From NCBI GenBank assembly GCA_026874595.1, contig CM049306.1, positions 8,736,519-8,800,518 on the forward strand: a stretch of DNA of 64,000 bases. Direction: 5' to 3'. How positions within the stretch are numbered: position 1 is the stretch's first letter; each line of letters begins with the position of its first letter. This document shows, one piece after another, positions 1 through 13,600 of the stretch. The notes beneath the pieces were generated by a model that made no database searches, was not told where the DNA came from, and saw only the letters and a program-made list of their open reading frames with translations. Made by a program: the position numbers and the translations under genes. This stretch comes from Sipunculus nudus. Taxonomy: Eukaryota; Annelida; Sipuncula; Golfingiida; Sipunculidae.

Positions 1-208
1 ATGTTAAATCTGCAAAAACATGGGATTATTAATAAAGAATGTACCATTTGAGTCATATCCATAAAGAATAATTTTATTCTTTTATTTACATAATTTAAAT
101 CATTAAGAAAACTGAAGGATTTCACCCATGTTGTATCATGTGCAATTCCTTTTTAGTTATCTTGAATAGGGAGTAGTGATTTAAATTCCAAGTAGTCTGT
201 ATTTGCAG

Positions 209-427
209 CCATGTATAATCCAAGATACAACAATAGAGAGAGCAAAATCTTTAATCACTGGAATGAAAGAATCAAAACAACTGCCAGAACACCTGGACTG
301 CTCAGAGTTGAATCGAGCCATCTTGTTCCTCCTGAACCATGTGCACCTAATGACTCCAGCAGGCCAGACAACTGTACTGCAGACACTCCATGAAATCATG
401 AAACTCCACCCAAAGCTACCATCACAG
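209..427 (+). CDS. AP5B1: AP5B1 exon (first in window)
   Basis: Internal exon of 73 codons, phase 0 at both ends, between a TTTGCAG acceptor and an AG|GTAAGA donor. It encodes a helical stretch that includes LNRAILFLLNHVHLMTPAGQ. I recognise this as the human AP5B1 segment around residues 270-300, where a leucine-rich helix is followed by LLTPVAQ. AP5B1 is the large beta subunit of AP-5, a HEAT-repeat adaptor complex that works with SPG11/SPG15 on late endosomes and lysosomes. About 250 N-terminal residues must lie left of the window. The last 21 bp of the exon seed a minisatellite running into the intron. Family knowledge supports the identity; the exon borders are read directly. Confidence 0.83.
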
Positions 428-880
428 GTAAGATCCCTCCACCCAACACTACCGTCACCAGTATGATCCCTCGAATCAAAACTACCATCACAGGTATGAT
501 CCCTCCAGTCAAAACTACCATCACAGGTATGATCCCTCCAGTCAGAACTACCATCACAGGTATGATCCCTCCAGTCAAAACTACCATCACAGGTATGATC
601 ACTCCATCCAAAACCACCATCACAGGTATGATCCCTCCATCCAAAACTACCATCACAGGTATGATCCCTCCATCCAAAACTACCATCACAGGTATGATCC
701 CTCCATCCAAAACTACCATCACACGTATGATCCCTCTACCCAAAACTACCATCAGAGGTTTGATCCCTCTCCCTGAAACTGCCATCACAGGTTTGATCTC
801 TCCAGCCAAAACTACCATCACAGGTTTGATCTCTCCAGCCAAAACTACCATCACAGGTTTGATCCCTCCATCCAAAACTC
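407..880 (+). repeat. 33-bp minisatellite over the exon 1 donor
   Basis: About 14 tandem copies of a 33-bp unit. The first copy is the last 21 bp of the AP5B1 exon plus the first 12 bp of the intron. Later copies keep the CATCACAG|GT core, so each holds a donor-like AG|GT. Because 33 is a multiple of 3, both strands stay open over the array, giving spurious ORFs. The distal copies (745-880) are more diverged, with GTTTGATC replacing GTATGATC. Confidence 0.93.
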
Positions 881-1288
881 ACTTCCACTTAGTCTTTTTT
901 TAGATAAATTCCAAACAGTAACTAAAACATTGATGCATAGGTAACCTTGATATTTGCAGTGCATTTGCATTGTTTTTAGCTTGATTCATTCATTGATGAA
1001 GTGGCACCTCTTACAACACAAGTTATATTGTAATTTAGGGTATTTCCAAAATGTACCAAAGAAAATTAACATCTTCAGTTGTATGCTGAAATAAATGAAG
1101 TTGTCACTAGATGTCATTTTTCTTTCCTTATTGAGTGTCATACTTTTCCAACCTCCCATTGTTAGGCAGGTATGTAAGTCTGTATATCATTTAAATCAAA
1201 CATAACAGACACAATTCAATATTGTGCGTCAGGCTTATTTTGCAGATTAGATAAAATTTCCTTTCTGAAAATCCTGTTTACCTTTCAG
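881..1288. other. AP5B1 intron, rest of intron after exon 1
   Basis: AT-rich single-copy intron sequence that ends in the polypyrimidine tract and CAG before 1289. I see no mobile element or coding potential in it. Confidence 0.6.
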
Positions 1289-1369
1289 TTGCTGGGCCAG
1301 TACTGTCAGAGGTCAGTCAACTCCACCAGTCCCTTGCTGTTCCATCTGAGTCACAGAATCCTTTCAGAG
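1289..1369 (+). CDS. AP5B1: AP5B1 exon 2 of window
   Basis: Exon of 27 codons, phase 0 to phase 0, between CCTTTCAG and GAG|GTTAGT. It encodes a short HEAT-type helix pair (LLGQYCQRSV, then PLLFHLSHRILSE). The position matches the leucine-rich stretch that follows LLTPVAQ in human AP5B1. The frame is open and continues the frame of exon 209-427. Confidence 0.78.
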
Positions 1370-1838
1370 GTTAGTCATAATCAAAGCAAGATAATTAGTT
1401 CCACCTTTTTGTTTTTTTTTGTAGGAATATATGTGAGTTACTGAATAATATTTTGTTAGGCTCTATGTATGAAGACATCATCAGTGTGTAGAGCTCATAA
1501 CAAATAAACCAGACTTAATTTATATTAGATATTATTTTTTTTTTCACTTTATCACTGAGTCATTAGACAAAACCCAAGTTTGGTTACAGTAATGGTTATT
1601 GTAATAGATAATTATTGTAATAGATAATTTATTTCTTTTTACAGTGAGATAGCCAGGCTTTTTTCAGAGATAAATACTTACAGGGGCTGGTTATTCTTAT
1701 TTATTAATTGCAACTTTTAAATAGTAGTTGATACAGAAACCAGGACGCTGTTTTGTAATCGTGAGTTATTTATATCAGATTAATGATTTTTGATGGTGTA
1801 CTTATTTACTTACTGGTGACCCTGTGTGCTGTGTTTAG

Positions 1839-1955
1839 TTACAGAAGCCAGACAAGGTCAGTCTTCAGACAGATCTGATGGAGGCATGCACAGTTGGCTT
1901 CACCCTGCCACTGGAGCTCAAACTGCTGTGTCTGCAGTGGTTTCATGCTGATCAG
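1839..1955 (+). CDS. AP5B1: AP5B1 exon 3 of window
   Basis: Exon of 39 codons, phase 0 to phase 0, acceptor TGTTTAG and donor CAG|GTAGTG. An alternative acceptor 6 bp downstream (TTACAG) would stay in frame. The product includes LPLELKLLCLQWFHADQ, corresponding to the HLFYLHCVLSF-type helix in the human protein. The next exon is almost 16 kb away because the intron holds the 59-bp array and its insertions. Confidence 0.78.
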
Positions 1956-2905
1956 GTAGTGTATTCTATAACAATATCTGTCTCAGGTGTGAAATTGGTT
2001 TTATTGATGTTGAAATTATGACTGCTTTTTTCGTAATAACTCTACTTGTTTTGTTTATTTTGTTTTTTTGCTTATCTTTTATTGTTTGAATCTCAAAGTT
2101 ACATTCTTTTAATGACAGAGTGTTGATAGAAACCATTTATGTGAATGAATGAGAGAAATAGTGAGAAATTCAGTAATTTAAATGGTACACAATTATAGTC
2201 TGTTCCACTACCCCGTTCTGATTTTTCACAATTATTTTTAGGTTAGGAAAATATGCCAGACAAAACTTGCAGACAGAGGAAATGCATAATATTTGGTATC
2301 CTAACTGCTTCTGATATAAATAATATTTCCTTTACAGCCTGTCTGACTTATCACTTATATCTCTGTGATTCATGGCATCCCTAACAGGTGACCACTGTTT
2401 ATCCTTCAGGCATATGGTTATGATGTTATGTGTGCCAAAGCAGTTAAGCACATGAACAAATAGAATACAACCTTACTGTTTACAATGGGCAGCTCCTGGT
2501 CATTAGCTCCTCAGTCATAGGTGTCTCCTTTGTACATAATGTCTATCATGACATCACTGTTCCCTGCCATGTCCATTTCATGTGGATTGTGGAAAGATGT
2601 CGCTAAATGTAGGATTGTTTATCACATTCCCTTTTAATAAATTGTTTTTGAGAAAATTAAATCAAATAAATTGTAATTTTAACAGTTAATCACACACGTT
2701 TCTCTCTCTGTCCATGGTGCCAAATATTTTGTTTGTTTGCCGTACTAAAAAATTGAAAAACAATAGATGGACAGGGACATTTGAACAAACATTGAGTGAT
2801 ATTGAAACAATTTTAGTATTCTGGGCATTATATTGATGAAGAGTTTTTCAAGGGTAGCAGGTTTGATCAAGACAGGATACATGGTTCATTTATTATATTT
2901 ATTGC
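1956..2905. other. AP5B1 intron, proximal part
   Basis: AT-rich intron sequence between the donor at 1955 and the first 59-bp repeat unit. I see no repeat family, ORF or RNA gene in it. Confidence 0.6.
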
Positions 2906-4851
2906 TGGTACTATCACATGTTGGAGAGATACCTGAAGATACACTTAATGACATCCTGATGATTGTTAACCTTCATAGGTTGGAGAGATACCTGCAGATA
3001 CACTTAAAGACACCCTGATGATTGTTCCCTTCACAGGTGGGAGAGATACCTGAAAATACACTTAATGACATCCTGATGGTTGTTAACCTTCATAGGTGGA
3101 GAGATACCTGCAGATACACTTAACGACACCTTGATGATTGTTAACCTTCACAGGTGGGAGAGATACCTGCAGATACACTTAACGACACCCTGATGATTGT
3201 TAACCTTCACAGGTGGGAGAGATACCTGCAGATACACTTTACGACACCCTGATGATTGTTAACCTTCACAGATGGGTAAGATACCTGCAGATACACTTAA
3301 CAACACCCTGATGATTGTTTACCTACACAGGTGGGAGAGCTATCTGCAGATACACTTAATGACACCCTGATGATTTTTAACCTTCACAGGTGGGAGAGAT
3401 ACCTGCAGATACACTTAACAACACCCTGATGATTGTTTACCTTCACAGGTGGGAGAGATCCTGCAGATACACTTAATAACATCCTGATGATTGTTAACCT
3501 TCATAGGTGAGAGAAATACCTGCAGATACACTTAACAATGACACCCTGGTGATTGTTTACCTTCACAGGTGGGAGAGCTATCTGCAGATACACTTAATGA
3601 CACCCGGATGATTTTTAACTTCACAGGTGTGAGAGATACCTGCAGATACACTTAAAGACACCCTGATGATTGTTTACCTCCACAGGTGGGAGAGATACCT
3701 GCAGATACACTTAACCACACCCTGATGATTGTTTTCCTTCACAGATGGGAGAGATACCTGCAGATACACTTAACGACACCCTGATGATTGTTTACCTTCA
3801 CAGGTGGGAGAGATACCTGCAGATACACTTAACGACATCTTGTGATTGTTAACCTTCACAGGTGGAAGAGATACCTGCAGATACACTTAATGATATCCTG
3901 ATGATTGTTAACCCTCACAGGTGGGAGAGATACCTTCAGATACACTTAACGACACCCTGATGATAGTTAGCCTTCACAGGTGGGAGAAATACCTGCAGAT
4001 ACACTTAATGACATCCTAATGATTGTTAACCCTCACAGATGGGAGAGATACCTTCAGATACACTTAATGACATCCTGATGATAGTTAGCCTTCACAGGTG
4101 GGAGAAATACCTGCAGATACACTTAACAACAACTGTATGATTTTTAAACTTCACAGGTGGGAGAGATACCTGCAGATACACTTAATGACACCCTGATGAT
4201 TGTTGACCTACACAGGTGGGAGAGATACCTGCAGATACACTAAACGACACCCTGATGCTTGTTAATCTTCACAGGTGGGAGAGATACCTGCAGATACACT
4301 TAACAACACCCTGATGATTGTTTACCTTCACAGGTGGGAGAGATACCTGCAGATACACTTAACGACACCCTGATGATTTTTAACCTTCACAGGTGGGAGA
4401 GATACCTGCAGATACACTTAACGACACCCTGATGATTGTTCCCTTCACAGGTAGGAGAGAAACCTGAAGATACATTTAATGACATCCTGATGATTTTTAA
4501 CCTTTATAGGTGGGAGAGATACCTGCACCTACACTTAAGGACACCCTGATGATTGTTCCCTTCACAGGTAGGAGAGAAACCTGAAGATACACTTAACGAC
4601 ACCCTGATGATTGTTTACCTTCACAGGTGGGAGAGATACCTTCAGATACACTTAATGACATCCTGATGATAGTTAGCCTTCACAGGTGGGAGAAATACCT
4701 GCAGATACACTTAATGACACCCTGATGATTGTTAACCTTCACAGGTGAGAGAAATACCTGCAGATACACTTAACAATGACACCCTGATGATTGTTTACCT
4801 TCACAGGTGGGAGAGTTACCTGCAGATACACTTAATGACACCCGGATGATT
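2906..4851 (+). repeat. 59-bp acceptor-derived array, left block
   Basis: About 33 tandem copies of a 59-bp unit with consensus core CTTCACAG|GTGGGAGAGAT. Each unit equals the last 16 bp of an intron plus the first 43 bp of the AP5B1 exon at 17912. Sporadic 57-62-bp variants occur. The block is cut at 4852 by a Helentron-like insertion and resumes at 10636. The first copies are the most diverged. Confidence 0.95.
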
Positions 4852-4899
4852 TTTAGCTCAGCTGACTGAAAGTCATCTGAGCTATAGCGATCACTCTTT

Positions 4900-4932
<33 letters not shown>

Positions 4933-4952
4933 CCGTCTGTCCGTCTGTCTGT

Positions 4953-7900
4953 CCGTTAACCAGGCACAAATCGTAACCGCTGGACCTAGAACCTTGTAAC
5001 TTGGCATTCTGAGAGGTCCATGAAAAATCTCCTTGGAAACCAGAAATTAGGTCTCTGTTACCCATATCCTTCGAGCTATGGGGCCCCAAAGTACCCCCCA
5101 GAAAAGTCCAAAATTTCATACAAAAACTTTAATATCTCATTAACTACTTGACTGATGGTCATGATTTTTGGCATACATATTGATCATGAGAGGTTCCATC
5201 AGTTCCTGAAGACTGGTGGCGCCACCTGTATTTTTCGATTTTTTACGAATTTTTTTCTCTATTTTTGAGACCTTTAAAAATGTGAACATCTGTTAACAAG
5301 GCACAAATCGTAATGACTGGACTTAGAATCTTTATTCTCGACACACTGAGAGACCTATGAAAAGTCTCCATGGAAACCAGAAATTAGGTCTCTGTTACCC
5401 ATATCCTTCCAGCTATGGGGCCCCAAACTACCCCCCCAGAAAAGTAAAAAATTTCAAACAATAACTTCAATATCTCATTAAATACTTGACTGATGGTCAT
5501 GATTTTTGTCATACATATTGATCATGAGATGTTCCATCACTTCCTACAGACTGGTGGCGCCACCTGTATCTTTCAATTTTTTACGAATTTTTTCTCTATT
5601 TTTGAGACCTTTCAAAATGTAAACATCTGTTAACAAGGCACAAATCGTAAAGACTGGACCTAGAATCTTCATTCTTGACACACTGAGAGACCTATGAAAA
5701 GTCTCCATGGAAACCAGAAATTAGGTCTCTGTTACCTATATTCTTCGAGCTATGGAGCCCCAAAGTACCCCCAAGAAAAGTAAAAAATTTCATACAAAAA
5801 CTTCAATATCTCATTAACTACTTGACTGATGGTCATGATTTGTAGCATAACTATTGATCATGAGATGTGTCATCACTTCCTGCAGACTGGTGGTGCCACC
5901 TTTATTGTTAGATTTTTTACTATTTTTTCCTCTGTTTTTGAGACCTTTAAGGATGCTGTCATCTGTTAGCATGGCACAAATCGTAACGACTGGACCTAGA
6001 ATCTTCATTCTTGACACACTGAGAGGTCCATGAAAAATATCCTTGGAAACCAGAAATTAGGTCTCTGTTAATTAAATCCTTCGAGCTATGGGGCACCAAA
6101 GTACCCCCCCCCCCCAGAGTAGTCAAAAATTTCATACAAAAACTTCAATATCTCAATAACTACATCACTGATGGTCATGATTTTTGGCATACATATTGAT
6201 TATGAAATGTTCCATCAGTTCCTGCAGACTTGTGGCGCCACCTGTATTGTTTGATTTTTTACGATTTTTTCCTCTATTTTTGAGACCTTTAAGGATGCTG
6301 TCATCTGTTAACTTGGCACAAATCATAACGACTGGACCTAGAATCTTAATTCTCGACACACTGAGAGACCTATGAAAAGTCTCCATGGAAACCAAAATTA
6401 GGTCTCTGTTACCCATTTTCTTCAAGCTAAGGAGCCTTAAAGTACCCCCAAGAAAAGTAAAAAAATTCATACAAAAACTTCAGTATCTCATTAACTACTT
6501 GAATGATGGTCATGATTTGTGGCATAACTATTGATCATGAGATGTATCATCTGTTTCTGCAGACTGGTGGCACCACCTGTATCGTTCGATTTTTTACGAT
6601 TTTTTCCTCTATTTTTGAGACCTTTAAGGATGCTGTCATCTGTTAGCATGGCACAAATCGTAACGACTGGACCTAGAATCTTCATTCTCAACACACTAGA
6701 AGACCTATGAAAAGTCTCCATGGAAACTAGAAATTAGGTCTCTGTTACCCATATCCTTTGAGCTATGGGGCCCCAAAGTACCCCCCCCCAGAGTAGTCAA
6801 AAATTTCATACAAAAACTTCAATATCTCAATAACTACATAACTATGTTCATGATTTTTGGCATACATATTGATTATGAGATGTTCCATCAGTTCCTGCAG
6901 ACTGGTGGCGCCACCTATATTGTTTGATTTTTTTACGATTTCTTCCTCTATTTTTGAGACTTTTAAGGATGCTGTCATCTGTTAGTATGGCACAAATCGT
7001 AACGACTGGACCTAGAATCTTCATTCTCGATACACTGAGAGACCTATGAAAAGTCTCCATGGAAACCAGAAATTAGGTCTCTGTTACCCATATCCTTCGA
7101 GCTATGGGGCCCCAAAGTACCCCTCAGAGTAGTCAAAAATTTCATACAAAAACTTCAATATCTCAATAACTACATCACTGATGGTCATGATTTGTGGCAT
7201 AACTATTGATCAAGAGGTGTTCCATCAGTTCCTGCAGACTGGTGGCACAACCTGTATTTGTTCGGGTTTTTTTTTACGAATGTTTTATCTATTTTTGAGA
7301 CCTTTAAAGATATTAACATCTGTTAACAGGGCACAAATCATAAAAACTGGACCTAGAATCTTCATTCTTGACACACAGGGAGACCCATGAAAATTCTCAA
7401 TGGAAACCTGAAATTAGGTCTCTGTTACCCATATTCTTTAGGCTGTATGGCTCCAAATTACACCCCAGAATAATGGAAAATTTGATACAAAAAGTGCAGT
7501 ATCTCAATAACTATAAGACTGATGGTCATAATTTTTGCATACATATTGATCATGAGCTGTTCCATCAGTTTCTGCAAAGAGGGTGCGCCACCTCTATTTT
7601 TTTCAAATTTTTACGAATTTTTTTTCTCTTTTTTCGAGACCTTTGAAGATGTGGTTATCTATCAAGAGGGTACAAATTGCAACAACTTGACCTAGAAACT
7701 TCATTCTTGTCATGCAAGGAGGCCCATGAAGAGTGCCTGTGGAAACTTGAAATTAGGTCTCTGTTACCCATATCCTTCAAGCTATAGGACTCTGAAGTAT
7801 CCCTCAGAATAATGGACAATTTGATTCAAAAGCTGAAGTATCTGAACAACTAATATGGAGATCATCATGATTCTTTGCATGGATATTGACCATTAAGTGT
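4953..7900 (+). repeat. 338-bp tandem core of the Helentron-like element
   Basis: About nine diverged copies of a unit of roughly 338 bp. They start near 4953, 5291, 5629, 5966, 6308, 6642, 6982, 7321 and 7661, each at GTTAACNNGGCACAAATC. Most units carry the palindrome GGTGGCGCCACC or a variant and an ATTAGGTCTCTGTTACCCAT block. The same unit recurs at 58.64-59.1 kb and 62.33-63.2 kb. The small ORFs over it are not coding. Confidence 0.88.
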
Positions 7901-8063
7901 TTTTAGCTCAGCTGACTGTAAGTCATCTGAAGTATCCCTCAGAATAATGGACAATAGCTCAAGTGTCTAAACAACTATTGCAGTGATCACCATGATTCTT
8001 TGCATGGATATTGATCATGGAATGTGTCATCAGTTTCTGCAGTATCGTGGTGCCACCTGTATT

Positions 8064-10635
8064 TTTAGCTCAGCTGACTATAAGTCATCTGAGCTATAGT
8101 CGTGGTCCATTGTCCGTCGTCCGTCCGTCCGTCTGTCTGTCCGTCCGTCTGTCCGTAGATGTGGCATGTTTTGAAACCGTAAGACCTAGGAATCCAAAAT
8201 TCGGCATAATGTTAGATGTCCCCAAGATCTCCTACCAAGCCGAAAACTGGGTGTTTGCAACTTCGTTCCTTTGAGAAATTAAGGAAAAACCTCAATTTTT
8301 TATTAAAAACCTATTTTCACACTTCAGGACTGCCTAATATCAAAACCACTCATCTGTTTTACCTCATATTTACTATAAATATTCCTCTATATAGTTCCTA
8401 TGTACATGCCAGAAATTATGTCTGTATTATTTAATTTAAAAAAGTTATGGGCCCAAACATAATGCATTTTGTAAAAAATCAGAAATGATATTTGATCACT
8501 TAACACAAAAAATGTTAATGCTATGGACCTTTTTTCCAGTAATATAACTTTAATTAATCAAAATTAAATTGTATACCCAAAATTAGATGAAAATCTTTTA
8601 AATTTTTTAAAATATTAATAAAAAAAAAAATCGGTACCTTAAATTTTGCCCAACTTTGACCATGGCACGTTTTTTTCCTGTAAGTACTGTGGATTTAATT
8701 TTCACAGCATGTTTTTGTTAGCATTTCAACTGTTAACACCAAAAATTTGAAACCAGTTGATCAAAAACTGTAGATTTTAATCAAGTTTTCAAGCACCATG
8801 TAACATATTGTTTACATCAAGCTAGTGTTATGCAGTTTGCAAGAGCTCAGCTCCCCAGCTTCAGCTCTAAGTTCCTTAAATTCGGCATACAGTTAGATGT
8901 CTCCAAAATGCCCTACCATGCCAAGAATTTGGTCTCTAGGACATTCGAGATATTAATGAAAAACTTTATTTTTCCATTAAAAACCCATTGTTACACTTCA
9001 AGACTGCCTAATATCAAAACCACTGATCTGACTTTAATCATAAATAATATGCATATTTTTCATTCTCTATGCACATGCCAGAATGATGTCAGTATTGTGT
9101 AATTGTTTTAAGTTATGGGCCCAAACATAATGCACTTTGTAAAAAATCAAGAAATATATTTACTCCCTTAACAAGAGCATTGCTGAAGCTAGAGATTTTT
9201 TTGTCAGGGATGTAACATTATTTAATCAAGATTCAATTGAATACCCAAAATTAGTACCTTAAATTTTGCCCAACTGTGACCATGGCACGTTTGTTTCCCG
9301 TGAGCACTGTTGATATAATTTTCATATCATGCACACATAAGCATTTCAGCTTTTTAGTTTAGAAAGCTGAAAGAAATTGGCCAAAAATTGTAGCTTTAAT
9401 TAATGTTTTTTATGAGACCCTGTCAGACTTTGGCTCTCTCCAGCCCCCTTTGAGTCACCTGTATGTTGACCTTGTTGACCTTTCATCAAATTATGCACGC
9501 TTGAGGCGAGGCATACATGGAATCCAGGCAGCTTATGGCAAGCCACAGTTGATCCAGGTGTCCAACCCAACTCATCTAGTAGTTTTAACCAAGAACATAA
9601 CAAAAAACAATAAATTAATAAATTTTTATTGGTTTTTAATAACAAATTAAAGAAAAATAGAAAAGGAATTTGTTAGTTTATAATAACAGGAAATTAACTT
9701 GCAGTTACTGATGATATAAGAATCTTGTATCGTTGGGTAGAATGTCACATATTCCAAATAACACCATGCAGTCACCTATGGCATTTTTCAGTTCAATTTT
9801 AATGATAAAGAAGTAAATCATATTATTCATTACTAATCATTAGGGATAATATGAAGGAAATTAGACAAAGATGCAGTTGATAATATTAATCTAGATTCCT
9901 GCTGTGTTTAGTGTGTACATTGATGTGAAATTAGTCCAAAATGAATTTTTTACAGTTATTTTTTAATATAAATAAAAGCCATAAAACCAGGTACTTATGA
10001 TCATTATTTAAATGTGTGAATTTTGTATATTCTGGATTCTCAACATCATTGTATGGTGAAAACTGAATAAATTCCAGACATGGTGCAAATACTTTGTAAT
10101 TGTATTTAAATACGAATATGATTTTGTACTCCATTATAAAATTTCTTGCATAAAGAATGGGAATTCAGGTAAAAATGAAAATATATGAATACTCGTGCAA
10201 ATACTTTCAAAATGTATTCATGAATGCATTCATGAATATATTCTTTAATATTATTTTAAAAATCATATCAGTTATATTTCATTTTAAAAAATCATATGAT
10301 TCTCTTATTATTTTTAATAAAAATTATATTTGGGACAGTATTTGTATTTTTTAAAATAAATAGTTAAACTCTTATATTATATGTTCTGCTTATAAGTTAT
10401 ATGGCCAAGTCAAAATCTGTGTGACAATAGTAATCCATTTGTTAATAAAATAAATGAAATCAATCCTCTTCCCTGTCTCCAAAGGTACTATCAAAATCAT
10501 ACATAAGCTAAACAACAACAACTCATAATACAGCTTATATTTATTACCACACAAAACTAGCATGTGCCTCATTTCTAAATAATATTTTTTTATCATATAT
10601 AACAGCTGAGCGTCGTGACCCATAGGTCCCTTGTT
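8064..10635 (+). mobile_element. Second Helentron-like element sharing the 3' end
   Basis: A second TTTTAGCTCAGCTGACTATA 5' terminus starts at 8064, inside the CACCTGTATTTTT segment of a 338-bp core unit. From there the sequence is closely related throughout to the element at 36051-38711, including GCCCAAACATAATG blocks and the same 3' end. The region is AT-rich and I see no convincing gene in it. Confidence 0.78.
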
Positions 10636-13600
10636 AACCTTCACAGGTAGGAGAGATACCTGCAGATACACTTAAAGACACCCTGATGATTGTTTACCTC
10701 CACAGGTGGGAGAGATACCTGCAGATACACTTAATGACATCCTGTGATTGTTAGCCTTCGCAGGTGGGAGAGATGCCTGCAGATACACTTAATGACCATC
10801 TAATGATTGTTAACCCTCACAGGTGGGAGAGATACCTGCAGATACACTTAACGACACCCTGATGATTGTTTACCTTCACAGGTGGGAAAGATACCTGCAG
10901 ATACACTTAACGACATCCTGTGATTGTTAACCTTCACAGGTGGAAGAGATACCTGCAGATACACTTAATGACATCCTGATGATTGTAAACCCTCACAGGT
11001 GGGAGAGATACCTTCAGATACACTTAACGACACCCTGATGATAGTGAGCCTTCACAGGTGGGAGAAATACCTGCAGATACACTTAATGACATCCTAATGA
11101 TTGTTAACCCTCACAGATGGGAGAGATACCTTCAGATACACTTAATGACATCCTGATGATAGTTAGCCTTCACAGGTGGGAGAAATACCTGCAGATACAC
11201 TTAACAACACCTGTATGATTTTTAACCTTCACAGGTGGGAGAGATACCTGCAGATACACTTAATGACACCCTGATGATTGTTTACATACACAGGTGGGAG
11301 AGATACCTGCAGATACACTTAACAACACCCTGATGATTGTTTACCTTCACAGGTGGGAGAGATACCTGCAGATACACTTAACGACACCCTGATGATTTTT
11401 AACCTTCACAGGTGGGAGAGATACCTGCAGATCCACTTAAGGACACCCTGATGATTGTTCCCTTCACAGGTAGGAGAGAAACCTGAACATACATTTAATG
11501 ACATCCTGATGATTTTTAACCTTCATAGGTGGGAGAGATACCTGCAGATACACTTAATGACATCCTGATGATTGTTAGCCTTCACAGGTGGGAGAGATAC
11601 CTGCAGATACACTTTATGACATCCTAATGATTGTTAACCCTCACAGATGGGAGAGATACCTTCAGATACACTTAATGACATCCTGATGATAGTTAGCCTT
11701 CACAGGTGGGAGAAATACCTGCAGATACACTTAAGGACACCCTGATGATTGTTAACCTTCACAGGTGAGAGAAATACCTGCAGATACACTTAACAATGAC
11801 ACCCTGGTGATTGTTTACCTTCACAGGTGGGAGAGTTACCTGCAGATACACTTAATGACACCCGGATGATTTTTAACCTTCACAGGTGGGAGAGATACCT
11901 GCAGATACACTTAAAGACACCCTGATGATTGTTTACCTCCACAGGTGGGAGAGATACCTGCAGATACACTTAATGACATCCTGTGATTGTTAGCCTTCGC
12001 AGGTGGGAGAGATACCTGCAGATACACTTAATGACCCCCTAATGATTGTTAACCCTCACAGGTGGGAGAGATACCTGTAGATACACTTAATGACCTCCTA
12101 ATGATTGTTAACCCTTACAGGTGGGAGAGATACCTGTAGATACACTTAACAACACCCTAATGATTGTTTACCTACATAGGTGGGAGAGATACCTGCAGAT
12201 ACACTGAACAACACCCTGATGATTGTTTACCTTCACAGGTGGGAGAGAAACCTGCAGATCCACTTAAGGACACCCTGATGATTGTTTACCTTCACAGGTG
12301 GGAGAGATACCTGCAGATACACTTAACAACGGAACCCTGGTGTTTGTTAACCTTCACAGGTGGGAGAGATACCTGCAGATACACTTAACGACACCCTGAT
12401 GATTATTTACCTTTACAGGTGGGAGAGATGCCTGCAGATACACTTAATTACACCTGGATGATTTTTAACCTTCAAAGGTGGGAGAGATACCTGCAGATAC
12501 ACTTAAAGACACCCTGATGATTGTTTACCTCCACAGGTGGGAGAGATACCTGCAGATACACTTATTGACATCCTGTGATTGTTAGCCTTCGCAGGTGGGA
12601 GAGATACCTGCAGATACACTTAATGACCCCCTAATGATTGTTAACCCTCACAGGTGGGAGAGATACCTGTAGATACACTTAATGACCTCTTAATGATTTT
12701 TAACCCTCACAGGTGGGAGAGATACCTGTAGATACACTTAACAACACCCTAATGATTGTTTACCTTCATAGGTGGGAGAGATACCTGCAGATACACTGAA
12801 CAACACCCTGATGATTGTTTACCTTCACAGGTGGGAGAGAAACCTGCAGATCCACTTAAGGACACCCTGATGATTGTTTACCTTCACAGGTGGGAGAGAT
12901 ACCTGCAGATACACTTAACAACCAAACCCAGGTGTTTGTTAACCTTCACAGGTGGGAGAGATACCTGCAGATCTACTTAAGGACACCCTGATGATTGTTT
13001 ACCTTCACAGGTGCGAGAGATACCTGCAGATACACTTAACAACCAAACCCAGGTGTTTGTTAACCTTCACAGGTGGGAGAGATACCTGCAGATACACTTA
13101 ACGACACCCTGATGATTATTTACCTTCACAGGTGGGAGAGATGCCTGCAGATACACTTAATGACACCCTGATGATTTTTAACCTTCATAGGTGGGAAAGA
13201 TACCTGCAGATACACTTAACGACATCCTGATGATTGTTCCCTTCACAGGTAGGAGAGAAACCTGAAGATACATTTAATCACATCCTGATGATTTTTAACC
13301 TTCATAGGTGGGAGAGATACCTGCAGATACACTTAAGGACACCCTGATGATTGTTAACCTTCACAGGTAGGAGAGAAACCTGAAGATACATTAAATGACA
13401 TCCTGATGATTTTTAACCTTCATAGGTGGGAGAGATACCTGCACCTACACTTAACAACACCCTGATGATTGTTAACCTTCACAGATGGGAGAGAAACCTG
13501 CAGATACACTTAATGACACCCTGATGATTGTTAACCCTCACAGGTGGGAGAGATACCTGTAGATACACTTAATGACCTCTTAATGATTTTTAACCCTCAC

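Larger units (their letters stand above)
4852..10635 (+). mobile_element. Composite Helentron-like (HINE) insertion in the 59-bp array
   Basis: The element begins TTTTAGCTCAGCTGACTG and ends with the subterminal AGCTGAGCG, a near-palindrome GACCCATAGGTC and CCTTGTT. It sits between two Ts of an array unit: GATGATTTT lies on the left, and AACCTTCACAGG resumes on the right. Imperfect subterminal inverted repeats (AGCTCAGCTGAC and CAGCTGAGC), a terminal palindrome, insertion at TT, and a GTCC/GTCT-rich 5' region followed by a tandem core are the hallmarks known for Helentron-associated elements. No Rep/helicase coding sequence is present, so it is non-autonomous. Two further 5' ends (7901, 8064) lie inside it. 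Confidence 0.78.

Noticed and set aside
396-903. 146- and 159-residue repetitive proteins on both strands
   Set aside because: A 33-bp unit keeps all frames periodic. The region begins at a splice donor and is not in frame with the exon.
6165-7646. Short ORFs in the 338-bp core units
   Set aside because: They recur in both strands with shifting ends and no conserved protein pattern, so they are element repeats.
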